From Cryptomeria japonica (lineage: Eukaryota; Streptophyta; Pinopsida; Cupressales; Cupressaceae), in the NCBI RefSeq assembly GCF_030272615.1, contig NC_081413.1, forward strand, positions 563,952,010 to 564,016,009: a stretch of 64,000 bases of DNA, read 5' to 3'. Position 1 is the first letter of the stretch; the number at the start of each line of letters is the position of its first letter. Under the pieces are notes generated by a model, which was not told the DNA's origin, did not search any database, and worked only from the letters and a program-made list of their open reading frames with translations. Shown here in pieces: positions 48,841-59,776 of the stretch. The position numbers and the translations under genes were made by a program.

Positions 48841-49802
48841 ATAGTCATTACAGTCAGTGTTCTTAAATTTTGGTATAATGATGATGATGATTCTAATAAT
48901 TTGAGATTGTGCAGATGTTGCGGTGGTAATTCATGATGCTTGCGGATGTTTTTGGATCGTGTCTTTTGTGTTGGTGGTCCGCATTGATCATTGTGCATGT
49001 AATTGATGATTTTCTCTGATGTGTTATTGTTCTTCATTTTTTGGTCGACCAGATGCTTGTAATGTGTTGCGGATGTTTGATGCATAATTCTTGGAGGTTT
49101 TTCATGTTTGAGGCGTGTGATATGGGTCAGTGTTATGTCTTGGCTGATATTGCTTGGTCTGCATGTGATATTGTAGTGTGTGTGATTATATTTTTGTAAC
49201 TAGGTGGTGAGTGTTGAGTTGACCTTGATGGTCTTCACAAGGTTGATGTCATGTATAAATAAGTGTAATATCTTTGTATTTGAGTGTGTGAGTGTGTTTG
49301 GATGAGAATCAAAATGTATGTGCGTTGAATGTATACATATTTTGGAGGCAGAGAAGAAATGTGAGAAGAAGAAGTTGTTAAGTGCTTAACCAAAACTGTA
49401 ACCAGGCATTAAGGAGATGTTATTCTTCAAGTCATGATCTTTCAGATGTGATCTGAATCCATTTGTAAGATAGTGAGTCTTCCCTAGGTTGTAGCCCTTG
49501 TTGTTTTTGAGAATGAGCTCTAGGTAGTGTACTCAAATGCACGTGCATTCCCCACTGTAATATTTCTAATACTTCTAACAAAGTATCATTATATTGTGGG
49601 TAGGTTCCCACCATGTTTTTTCCCTTGACTGAGTTTTCCATGTCAAAAATCATGGTGTTATGTGTGTTCATGATGTGTTGTCGATTCATGCTTTCATGGT
49701 TAATTATCATATCTGAGATTAAGTTTAATTTGTGTAAGTTTTTATGACAACTGATCCACCCCCCCTCTCAATTGTCTGCTTGGAATCTAAGCTATTTCAT
49801 CA
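48841..49802 (+). repeat. E4 3' LTR, 5'-truncated
   Basis: It matches the 5' LTR from about 44493 onward (CAGTGTTCTTAAATTTTGG against CAGTTAGTGTTCTTGAAGTT) to the end GCTATTTCATCA, then the AGTCA duplication. About the first 420 bases are missing. Confidence 0.87.
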
Positions 49803-49807
49803 AGTCA

Positions 49808-50494
49808 AAATCCATTTTCCATTTAAATAAAACTCATCCTTTCACTTCAATTTTTGTGTCCATATTCTCCTACATCCAAACCAACAAAAATTGTCATGTT
49901 ATGCTCATTATATAAAGCACTAATTAGATAAATGTGTAACAATATATGAAATAAATAAGCCTACACCCATATTTCAAAATGTGGTAGAAGTAATTAGTAT
50001 GAGAAACACTTGGATATTATATTCACACACTCACAAAAATACATTTACCTAATCTTTAAGTAGGCTTTACACATTCAATCTGATGTCCCTAAATCTAATC
50101 TTTCAAATCTTTTATGGGGCTTTAAATAGCATCCAAGAAGCCTTTTCATTTAACCTCCTTAATACAAGCCTTTAAAGTTTCCTATAACACCGCTCAATCT
50201 TGACAACAAATTTTCATTGAAGTATATGTTATAAGCTTTCAAAGGATAAGAAAGTGGTTGTATATGACACTTTCATGGTTGAAATATGAGACCATAATCA
50301 TCAAAGACCAAACATAATGCCATCCTATAGACACATAGATATTTTTTTTTTTAAATAAGAAGCAACTTCCAAATTCTAATAAATACTCATTCAAAACAAA
50401 ACAAGAAAACTTTATCAAAAGCCAAAACAAATCTTTGGAAACATTTTCTTCTCTAATGTTCATTGTTCACAAACATCATCCACCACTTTTTTTA
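49808..50494. other. No gene recognised
   Basis: AT-rich intergenic DNA between the E4 duplication and the solo LTR. No coding or repeat structure was recognised. Confidence 0.45.
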
Positions 50495-50499
50495 TAGTG

Positions 50500-51755
50500 T
50501 GTAGCGTCCTAAAATTGTGACACTTGCAATTTCGACTGCATTTGGGTCTTCACGATGGCGGCGCAACGTTGAACATGAATGGAGACCCCGAAACCTGTTT
50601 GCGACATCAAAAACTGCATATTTCTGCACCTTGGCCTGATCCTCCTTGCACCCTGCTGTCCCGGGAGGTGGGACCATGGCGCCCAGCGCCCTGGTCCTTC
50701 AGGACCATGGCGCCTAGCGCTCTGGTCCCTCATGACCATGGCGCCCAGCGCCCTGGTCCCTGACCCTATTTTGGGCTCGATCTCTTGTTGGGCATCGGGT
50801 CTTTAAGTTTGCAATTCAGAAAATAATGTTCCTAGGTCGGCCTAAGGTCGGAAAAATCAGTCTCCTAACCCTAATTGACAAGTATATAAACTACATTTCT
50901 CCTCCCAGAAAAGGGTAGAGGAGTGATAGAAAAGTACAAGAGGCAGAATCGATATTCAAACATTCAAACATTCAAGCATTCAAACATTCCTTCAAGCAAT
51001 TGAGCATTCTAAGTCTCCATTCAAGGCTAGGTGTTGCATTCAAGACAAGGATTCAACCATTGAAGAGGAGATCACCTACAACATACAACATATAACATCA
51101 TTACACCTTCGCATGTAAGAATACAAACATTCTTACAACAAGGTATCAGTACTTGATTACATTACAAACATTTACATTTACAGCATTCTCATTTCTCGGT
51201 TAATTCCAAAATCGGGGTTTGACCTAAAGGCAAACCCCTAATCCCTAACCCCCCAATCATCCTCTCTTTTCTGTGTGTAGGTTGCAAGTATGCGGCTGTA
51301 ATTGAAGATCCGAAATCCTTGTGCAGAGACGAACAGATCCCGCTTCGTTTTGCGGATTTTTCGGAGGACCGTGTGCACTTCGGGTGCCATCGTCTCGTCA
51401 ACTTTCGCTCAAATTTGCAGGACAGCATCGTCTCGACATTTTACTGCTAATTTCAGGTCCGCAGCTTCATCCCGTGTCCCTATCTCCGTTTATAAGCGAA
51501 TCTTTCTTACTTTACATGCACTCCTAGTTCAATCCTTCTATCTACATTCTTTACAAAAGAGGGTATCCTTGCTGTCTCAACCCTTGAAACTCATTTAGAA
51601 TTCAATCTTGCATTGTGTGGGATTGGATCTTGTGAGTTTCAACCCCTCTTTTGAATGTAAAGTCTCTCCTAAGTGAAAACCGTCAACCCTAGTGACCCCC
51701 CCTTTCTCTCTCCTTGGAGTGGGGGAACACCTAGGGTTCGATTTTCCGCTTTACA
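50500..51755 (+). mobile_element. Solo LTR, TGTAGCGTC family copy 2
   Basis: It starts TGTAGCGTCCTAAAATTGTG and ends ATTTTCCGCTTTACA. It is flanked by the duplication TAGTG at 50495-50499 and 51756-51760, which fixes both ends. There is no internal region, so it is a product of LTR-LTR recombination. It is 1256 bp. It is noticeably more GC-rich than its surroundings and contains a tandem palindromic repeat at 50671-50760. Confidence 0.88.
50671..50760. repeat. Triple palindromic minisatellite inside the solo LTR
   Basis: Three units of GACCATGGCGCCCAGCGCC plus CTGGTCC start at about 50671, 50702 and 50734. Each unit is partly self-complementary (GGACCA...TGGTCC). Copy 3 of the LTR has a single related unit near 62679. 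Confidence 0.75.
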
Positions 51756-51760
51756 TAGTG

Positions 51761-52609
51761 AATGTATGTGCGCATATGCACACATGTCTATATATAATTT
51801 ACAAAACTATGTGTGTGTGTGTGTGTGTGTGTAATTTACAAAACTTCACGCTTATGGAAAACAATGAAAAAATGCCATATTGAAACGTGGATCATCTCTA
51901 GAGAATTGGAAACAATGTTTTTTTCTCAAACAAAATTGTATCGAATTGGGCATGGCAAGAATAGGAGAATTTGTCATGGAGGGTGGATCCAGGAACTCAT
52001 ATTTAAACTTTTAGTCACCTTTGCCATTCTAGATCAGCATAGTCAAATGGTAACAATGTTTTGAATGATTTTCAAAAATGTGTTGAAAGCATATATATTA
52101 GATTAAAGACATTACAAATAAATAGGTGTGTTGTCAATGTTTTTGGATTGATATGTAATTCAAATGGTTTTGATCTGTGAACTTATGTGACGCGATGTTT
52201 TAGATCCACTTTTATATGTAAATTAAAAGCTTCATTTATAATCGAAATCGTGTTAATTGAAAACCTAAACCCAAAAATTTAGAGGTAATTTGATGGGGGT
52301 ATGACTTAAAATTTTATTTATTCTAAAATAATAATATTACTTAAATTATTAAAAAATTTAAGGTCTTTTTTATGTTTCTTTTATATGTAAAATACGATTT
52401 AGAATATTGATTAAAAAAATATATTCTAATCAAATGTTTCATTAAGTTAAACATGTATTGTCGTCATATGTAAATTTCATTGTGGAATAAATAGTCATAC
52501 AAATTTTAAATGATAGGAAAACTCAACCTTCCTGCATAAACCATGTCATATCTCCCTATTTCTAGTTTTATCCCTCAATCTTGTCATATCCCCCTATTTC
52601 TAGTTATCA
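51761..52609. other. No gene recognised; (GT)n microsatellite
   Basis: Intergenic. A short TG/GT array occupies 51811-51832. Nothing else was recognised. Confidence 0.5.
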
Positions 52610-53085
52610 AATCTTCTCTCAATGAAGTTCCTTGATTCTTCCTTCTCATAGCAAGATGGCCTTGATTTCATCATCCAGATTTATGCTCACAAAAATCAAT
52701 TGGTTGATCAAAGTATTAAATTCATTCAAGTAATTTGACACATTACTACCTTCTTTCATCTTCAAGTTGTACAATTTCTTCAATAGAAAAACTTTATTTG
52801 ATGCGGAAGCCATCTCATACATGTCGGACAATTTTTCTCACAATCCTTTACTTGTTTTTTTTTTGTTGTTGCAACATTTAATAACACATAATTGGAAAGA
52901 GAGAGAAATATTGTTTTCATTATCTTCTTATCCAATATGTCTCAATCTTCATAAAACATCACAACTATCTTCTTCGATTTTCCAATTGCAACTTCCACAT
53001 CCCGAAGTCCTAGCTTGAGAATTTTTCAATCCTCCACTTATTTCCATCCTCCATCTCTTCTCAATTTTACTTAACTCTAATACCA
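52610..53085 (-). pseudogene. Copia gag fragment and primer site
   Basis: The minus strand shows MYEMASASNKVFLLKKLYNL, KMKEGSNVSNYLNEFNTLIN and QLIFVSINLDDEIKAILL, the typical plant copia Gag core. The start region reads MEDGNKWR near 53055. A primer site TGGTATTAGAGTT (minus, 53073-53085) lies just before an LTR. The rest of the element is missing. Confidence 0.72.
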
Positions 53086-53088
53086 AAT

Positions 53089-53575
53089 GTTAATTGCAAA
53101 GATCAAATAAATTAAACACAATCTAAGTTTTAACAAATAATAATTGCACATAAGAAAAAGACACAATATGACAAATTACTTACTTCACCAAATAATAGCT
53201 ACATCCAAGAAAAACAAGATAAATATTTCATATTATTATGTACGATGAATACATATTTTCTAGAATATATATAAATCTTGATACAAATAGAAGGCCAAGA
53301 CTCTATTTAAATAAGTGATGGTTGAACTTTCATACTTGATGATGACTTCTTGTAAAAATTTATATCCAATACAAAATTTCACATATAATTCTAAAAAGCA
53401 CAAAATTGGAATGTTAGATCTTCTTTATAATACAATTTTCCTCAAATTTTAATTATATTTTAGAATGAAAATCATAAATATGAAAGCCATCAAACTTGAA
53501 CCAAAGATGGTACCACTGTATTCTCTGAGCATACGACCATTAAATTTAGGCCCTTGGTCGAGTACCACTGTAACA
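53089..53575 (-). repeat. Probable 5' LTR of the gag fragment
   Basis: It begins TGTTAATTGCAAAG after the primer site. The outer end is placed at CCACTGTAACA (TGTTACAGTGG on the minus strand). The distal boundary is a guess from the TG...CA rule. Confidence 0.5.
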
Positions 53576-54103
53576 TCTTCTTCCATGTAAAAATGGAAAG
53601 TATACCATGTCTACTGAACCACTAACTTTATTGTATTTACCGGGCAATGTACTTGAACCTATTAAACAGGTAACAGGTTTTTTATGAAAAGAATTTGCTC
53701 AAGGAGTACTTTCTATATTATTTTAAAATAAAACAAGTTCTTCAGGATCAACTTGCTAAAGTTTTAATAGACTGCTTAAGCTTAATTTGTTCTAGTTTTA
53801 ATCAGACTCTGCTTAAATATTTATTGGTTCAACTTTTTTAAACTCCTAAAATGATAAGATTTTAGATCTGATCACGTTGAGTGGAGCTTATTATTTTTTA
53901 GTATGAATTGTTTCTAAATTTGATTATGTGAGTTTTTTTTATTTTTTAGTTTAAATTTTATGATCTATTAGAAAACCAAACTATAAACTATGAAATTTTG
54001 TTTCATCGTTCTTCATTATTTACTGTGGTTTGCATTTTAATAATCTCTTTGTCAGATTTAAAATCAGTTAAGTTTTCACAATCTATTAATGTTGTTTTTT
54101 CTA
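53576..54103. other. No gene recognised
   Basis: AT-rich intergenic DNA upstream of the fold-back repeats. Nothing was recognised. Confidence 0.4.
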
Positions 54104-54190
54104 GCTTTTGGATTCGATTGTGTTATTGCTTTTTACATCAATATTTCAGATCATACTCCCTGATCCATCATCAGGATAGAGTACTAGAGG
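54104..54190. repeat. Half copy of the fold-back repeat
   Basis: TTTGGATTCGATTGTGTT...CATCAATATTTCAGATCATA...GATCCATCATCAGGAT matches the arm of the element at 54802-55171. Confidence 0.6.
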
Positions 54191-54801
54191 ATGACAGAAG
54201 TAAGAATGAACCGGACATGGTATCTCTAGAATCGATCTATGATGAATCTAAACTAAAGATCCCAGATGTCCATAATCCATAAAACTATCACAGAATCTAA
54301 TCCAAAAATAATTATAATTAAGGATAAATCTCCCTGGATATGTACCTACAAATAAGATAAATAGTTGGTATGAAAGGTAGTAAGGACAGGTTCCCATGTG
54401 ATTGCTTAACTTATTTTGGCTAGTAGCCACTGCTCAACATAATTAAGAATCATTTGTGGAGCTGGTGGACTTATGAACTTTTCATTTTTCTGCTTATTTT
54501 TAAATAGTCATTTTAAATTACATTAATAGTATTGATAACAACTTGTGCATTTAACATTTGAAAAAACAATTACAAACAAATGTTGAAAAAAAGAGAGAGA
54601 AATTTGTAGGTGACATTTTTGACAATATGGAGTTGCTCTTTATTTTTAGTCTCTCTTTTTTTATAGCTTATTTTCAAATTTTAAGCAGTAACTGATTCAT
54701 TAAAAAGGGGAAAGATTCTAAATTATCTTTTAACAATAATTTAAAAAATTGTATGGAAACATTACAGCTACATAAACTTAAGCAGAAAAAACTTAAATAG
54801 T

Positions 54802-55171
54802 GTTGTTTAGTTTTTGGATTCTAGTGTTTAGATTTATGTTTGCATCAACATTTCTTATCACACTCCATGATCCATGGTCAGGATGAGAGAGTTGTTGGAT
54901 GTTTGCATCAACATTTCGGATCACACTCCATGATCCATCATCCGACAGCTCTCTCATCCTGATGATGGATCATGGAGTATGATCTGAAACATTGATGCAA
55001 ACATAAACCCTACAGCTCTCTCATCTTGATGATGGATCATGGAATGTGATCTGAAATGTTGATACAAACATAAGCCTACAGCTCTCTTATTGTGATAATA
55101 GATCAGAGAATGTGATCTGAAATGTTGATGCAAAAATAAATCTACATGATGAAATCCAGAAACTAAGCAAC
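54802..55171. mobile_element. Fold-back (MITE-like) element with repeated arms
   Basis: The terminal inverted repeats are GTTGTTTAGTTTTTGGATT (54802) and AAATCCAGAAACTAAGCAAC (55152-55171). Inside are two units in one orientation and three in the other, each built on TGCATCAACATTTCGGATCA, ACTCCATGATCCATCATC and a GAGAGAGCTGT spacer. The result is a strong hairpin. There is no coding capacity. No clear target duplication was found. Related pieces lie at 54104 and 58324-59060. Confidence 0.7.
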
Positions 55172-55376
55172 AATCTTAATGAATAGTGGAAATCTAATCT
55201 CTCTTATTCAAACTTAAATAGACAAAATTTATATAGAAAATATACTTAAACAACCCCTAGCAGACATGAAGGAAGAAAGCTATTTTCTCAACTTATAACG
55301 TCATCAAATAATCTGTACATTGGCTATAATTAGTGCACTGAATGTAAAAAATCGGTAAGTTGACTGTAACCAAAGA

Positions 55377-55560
55377 ACTGGCCGTAGAAGCTCTTTCATT
55401 CGAACTTAAATATCATTATACAAATTCAGAGATAACAGAATTACTGATATTCAGTTTACCAGAGCCGAAGCACTGGCTGTAGAAGCTCTCTCATTCGAAA
55501 CTATATACCATTATACAAATTCAGACATATTAGAACCATTGATATTTACTGATGATTATA
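55377..55560. repeat. Tandem duplication, about 93-bp unit, downstream of EPFL
   Basis: TGGCCGTAGAAGCTCTTTCA...ATTATACAAATTCAGA at about 55380 recurs as TGGCTGTAGAAGCTCTCTCA...ATTATACAAATTCAGA at about 55472. Confidence 0.75.
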
Positions 55561-55632
55561 AAATTACAATTTTGGGCCTAAAAATGGATTCTGATTCCAA
55601 CCCAAAAGAGAAATAAATGAATAGAAAGTATG

Positions 55633-56242
55633 TTAGGGATTGAAAATGTTGTCTCGACACTTGCACTTCCAGGATTGGGGCTCATAGTTGGTATCATGGA
55701 GGTCAATGGAATTAGTGGGCACTTGAATGGCCTCACAAGGAGAGCACCACCTGCACTTGTTATGACATGTTGGCGGTTTCGAACCTGCCACTTCTATCTG
55801 CAATGCAGTCATCAAATCTATCATCATTATTCTAATATAAATGAATGAATAACTTTTAACATCCACAAGACTAAAAACAATCTATGAAACAAAACCCATT
55901 CATCCAAATCAATCTACGAAACAAAACCCATAGATATTTGCAAAAATCTTCATCCAAATCCATCATTCAACTTGCCTTTTGTGAACGAAGTGGGGGAGCC
56001 CTGGTGAGATCCTCCTCCATTGCCTCCCTCTCTAAAACATCTGTACAGAACACCAAAATCATTACTTTCTACTTCTATCTTCACAATCAATAAGAATATG
56101 ATCATAAGTGCGTATATCACATTGCTCACTGCTACTCACCCTTCACAACATTTAAGCGAGAAGAAGCTACTGCAAAGAAAACACAAGAGGAGGCCAATGC
56201 CAAGAGCAGGATTGTGCATTTGAGGGACCATGTAGTTTGCAT
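55633..56242 (-). CDS. EPFL: EPIDERMAL PATTERNING FACTOR-like secreted peptide, three exons
   Basis: Exons are 56242-56140, 56040-55976 and 55797-55633, joining in frame to 110 codons plus stop, a usual EPFL precursor length. Residues 1-28 are a signal peptide (MQTTWSLK, then a Leu/Ala/Phe-rich core ending VASS). A charged pro-region follows (DVLEREAMEEDLTR). The C-terminal domain begins GSKPPTCHNKCRWCSPC, continues EAIQVPTN and ends NYEPQSWKCKC plus RDNIFNP. Its six cysteines match the EPFL fold. Family members are apoplastic ligands of ERECTA-type receptor kinases that control stomatal spacing or organ growth. EAIQVPT and WKCKC with a terminal NP suggest the EPFL1/2/3 group. Intron 1 (56139-56041) is GT-AG. 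Intron 2 (55975-55798) has a GC donor (AAAAG/GCAAGT). An alternative acceptor four codons downstream (GGCAG/GTTCG) would keep the frame. No disabling change is seen. Confidence 0.9.
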
Positions 56243-56308
56243 CGTTCTTTCCAGAAGATAAAAAAGTCCTCAGAGAGATTGGCAACACAAATGGCCAGGT
56301 TTATGTGG

Positions 56309-56316
56309 GTTATATC
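56309..56316 (-). promoter_or_regulatory. Possible TATA box of the EPFL gene
   Basis: The minus strand reads AGATATAACCC about 70 bases upstream of the start codon. A second TATA-like GGTATAGG lies further upstream near 56390. Neither is strong. Confidence 0.25.
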
Positions 56317-56319
56317 TTT

Positions 56320-58320
56320 GGGGCCTGGAGGAAGTAGGCATTCCAGTTCATGCCTTGGGATTTACTATGACAGGGACTATACCTATTTCTGCTCCTATAC
56401 CCCTTGTTTAAGTAGCCTTCTTGCTTTGTAGAGACGTAAAGGAGCACAGGAAAGGACATAGTACCCACAAATATTCTGTTCTGCAACATGTGATGTGATT
56501 CATGCAATGAAATTGACTCAAGTTTCCCGATTCCCGACAAAATATATCTGTCCAGACTATGTTACAGGAAATCTTGAATATTGACCAATTGACCCAGCCT
56601 AGTCTCTACGCCCCAGGCCACAGCGTTTCCCAATGCTTTCTTCTATTTGTTTATATTGGAGGTTTACGCATATCAGTCACATTTTCCTATATTCAGGTGA
56701 TCAAGAAGGTTATTCATTCAGTCAAATTTGAATCTGGATAGGTGATGTAATCAATCGATAAGTAAATGAAAATATGTAAGAGATCAAATAATGTCTGGCA
56801 TAATCAACTACAGATATAAGCATAAAAGTTCAAAACAAGTAGACCTCCAACATAACGTCTATTTGATATCCCTTTCTTTTTAGATCTTGGATTGTTTGTT
56901 GTGTACCTCTCAATTTTTGTTATTCTTTCTTCTTCAAACAGGTTACTTAAATCTCCATGTAATTAAATGGCTTGAATGGAATCCATGTAAGTTGAACACT
57001 CCATGATGTAGTGTCATTCCAATGTCAAAGTACAAAAATAACATATTATATCTCTCTACTCTTCTTTTGAGATCATCCATGTTCTAGTTTCACATCTAAG
57101 TTGATGCCATCTAGTTCTTAGATTAGCCATTAACATTTTAGCTTTCCATTTTACTTCCACTCCTATATAATTCTTATGTGCATTCTCTTAAATAACAAGA
57201 GCATTTGCCTAATTTATCAAAAATACAAATTGATCTCTATAAAATGCATCATATTTTGTACAGTGGGTAGCAGAAGAGTACTGGCACTCGTTATAGTTAA
57301 CTTCAAACACCCTAAGCTCCTAATTGGTACATAAAATTTCAACGATTTTTATTTGTTGCCTTCATATGCAAGTTAAGTGCTTACAGCTATTGTTTTGGTT
57401 TCTAGGTAGTTATGTTGAAATCTGTGGGATTCATTATGCACACAAGCATCAAAAAGTGGTCATTTTGAGTTGGTGTCCCATACATATTCTCTATTGTCCG
57501 TTAATTGTTCACTTTGACCATCAAGAAAATTGCACAATTGAATCAATACGTATGCACAAATGCCTCAATTATTATGCACTATTGATATCAATGAAATTGC
57601 ACAACTGATCTAATACAATAATTGATACGCAGACAAAAATAAACCCTTTCTCCTTTAAGAAATTTTTCTTTTTAACACTTCCTTTCCAAAAAAAAAATCT
57701 AAGTTTCCATGAAAGATACAAACCAAATACTGAAAATACTGTGTACATGCTATGTTTTGTTTCTTTTTGGATTCCAACTTAGCATGTACAGGGTACGTTA
57801 ACCTCTTTCACAAAAGGAAGAATACAAAAAATGTGATATGACTGGACACTGAACACAATATGTCATCTGTCATAATATAATGTAATGTACAAATAGAAGG
57901 GAGCAGGTAGGCAAAGTGCAAAGGAATAGAAAGACCAAGAAGCATATATATCAAGGCACATATAGTTTGTGCTTGTAATTGGAGTAATTATGTGAGAAAT
58001 AAATAAAGTAATGATTGTATGACTGGCCTTTTGTTCATTGAGGGACGTAAGCACCAGATAGACCCATCATTACTTAAATCTTAACAGTCAACTTCCCCTG
58101 GACGATAGAATATCACGGACTGCTATAACAGTGCAGAAAAAATAATGAAGAAAAAATAGTTCACGTACACATATATTGGTAGGGCAGGGCCTAAATTTGA
58201 TGGCAGTATGGTTGTATTTCAGGATTTTTATTATCAAATATAATTAAGTTTTTAAAAAATTGGTATGAATATTGTTTTCAGGGGTGTTAATATGTGGAGA
58301 ATGCTGATATATATTTATTT
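56320..58320. other. No gene recognised (EPFL upstream region)
   Basis: Low-copy-looking intergenic DNA with no LTR or TIR ends recognised. ORFs here (for example 57324-57608 plus and 57863-58054 minus) have no domain. It probably holds EPFL promoter elements that cannot be named by eye. Confidence 0.4.
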
Positions 58321-58323
58321 TTT

Positions 58324-59060
58324 AGAGTTGTTTCTGGATTTGATTGTGTGAGAGTTTTTGCATCAATGTTTCGGATTATGTTACCAGAAACGAGAAATGC
58401 AAGGGCAACGACAACGTGACGTGATGAGAAGCGGATGTTTAAAAGATTGCATATAAGAAACGGATTTTTAATAATATAATAAAATTAATTTTAAAAATAA
58501 AAAATTATAAAACATATATCTCTATAAAAAATTTAAACATTCTTTCATTTCATTCTTTCATTTTAAAATAATTTGTATAAAACACTTCACACAATAAGTA
58601 TAATAAAACCACCAGGACAAAAATAAATTTGTGTGATACTTAACTCGGGGTACAAAAATTACAAATTAATGTAAACTCTAGCTCGGGCTTTATTAGCAGT
58701 TATAAACTCCAGCTTGGGCTTTATTGTTATTTATAAACTAATGTAAACTCCACCTGGAAGTTGGGGAAAAGATAAAAAATGTCTAAGTTTTTATTTAAAT
58801 TTTAACAACAACTGCTGGAAAAATGAAAAAACACGGCTTCGAAACGGTCGTCCGCAACAGGAAACCTGTTTTGGTCGTCGAAATGCAAAACAAAAGTCTC
58901 CCGTCGCGTTTCTAGTAACTAGGGTTTCAGATCACATTATGTGATCTATCATTAGGATGAAAGAGTGCATAAGGATTCCGCACTCTCTCATCCATCTCCT
59001 TACACACTCTCTCATCTTGATGATGGATCATAGAGTGTGATCCGAAACAAAATTTGAGCA
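58324..59060. repeat. Third copy of the fold-back repeat, split by a TIR element
   Basis: The left part, TTTCTGGATTTGATTGTGTG...GCATCAATGTTTCGGAT (58331-58376), and the right part, GTTTCAGATCACATTATGTG...GATGATGGATCATAGAGTG (58923-59040), match the element at 54802. The middle is a separate insertion. Confidence 0.6.
58380..58919. mobile_element. 540-bp terminal-inverted-repeat (MITE-like) element
   Basis: The ends are inverted: GTTACCAGAAACG at 58380 and CGTTTCTAGTAAC at 58907-58919 (one mismatch). The interior has no ORF. The target duplication is unresolved; TTTCGGATT and TTTCAGATC on the two sides might be a decayed 9-bp copy. The superfamily is therefore open. Confidence 0.6.
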
Positions 59061-59771
59061 GTATAATGGATTGTGGAAATCTAATGTCAATTATATCTAT
59101 TTCATTTATAATTTTGTTTAGACTAACTTATGTGTTAGTATTTTAAAGATACCTTTGAATAGATAATCATCATGTAAAAAAATTGCTTGAGAGATGGGGT
59201 CCACCATCAAGTTTAGACCTTGGGTAGGAGGGAAAGAGAAAGATGGGGGAGGGATTTTCACTATTTAACTAAAGGAGAAAATATGTTAGAATTTAATTTT
59301 CTAATTTATGTTTGGTTAAAAAAGTGTGTTGTTAAGAGAGACCATGTTTGAATTTTGTAGGGATAGAGTACTTACACCTTATATTGAAGAACAATTGGGT
59401 GCCTTATGTGTTATGGAGTTCAATGTAGTTGGGTGAACTTACAATAATGGTTCCCACTTTTTTGCCAACTTTGACACTGAGATGAACAATTCTAAAATAA
59501 TCTTCACTTTCCGACACCTATAACTTTTAAACCATTAAGAATATTAAGATGATGTGAATTAGTGATTTATAACATCTTGTCTACAGATTCTAAATATATT
59601 TTTTTCAAATTTTTTAAAGAAAATTATTTTTTATTTTTTCATCTCCCTCGAAAAGTAGTTTTTTACAGCAAACAACATTTTTAAAGAGTGATGTGTCTCC
59701 CGAAACACATTATTTTTTTTCTATAAATGACAAAAACTCAATTCTTTCGGATTTTGGTTTGTAACATCAAT
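59061..59771. other. No gene recognised
   Basis: AT-rich intergenic DNA between the fold-back repeat and the solo LTR. Nothing was recognised. Confidence 0.4.
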
Positions 59772-59776
59772 ATCCA

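Larger units (their letters stand above)
44075..49802 (+). mobile_element. E4: Ty1/copia element, internally deleted, carrying E5
   Basis: It is flanked by AGTCA at 44070-44074 and 49803-49807. The 5' LTR is complete, followed by a primer site and gag. Gag is cut at 46469 by the E5 LTR. The right side resumes at about 48840 inside the E4 3' LTR. E4 pol, the first 420 or so bases of its 3' LTR and the 5' half of E5 are missing, so one deletion removed them after E5 inserted. Its LTR and gag are diverged relatives of E2. Confidence 0.88.

Noticed and set aside
48841-49085. N-terminal extension of the E5 pol ORF
   Set aside because: It is antisense to the E4 LTR; real pol similarity begins at LALGMNDAKSW.
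50509-50806. GC-rich ORFs with APWSFRTMAPSAL-type repeats
   Set aside because: They are produced by the palindromic minisatellite in a solo LTR.
55630-55848. Plus-strand ORF MLGIENVVSTLALPG
   Set aside because: It is antisense to exon 3 of the EPFL gene, whose minus-strand reading has the conserved cysteines.
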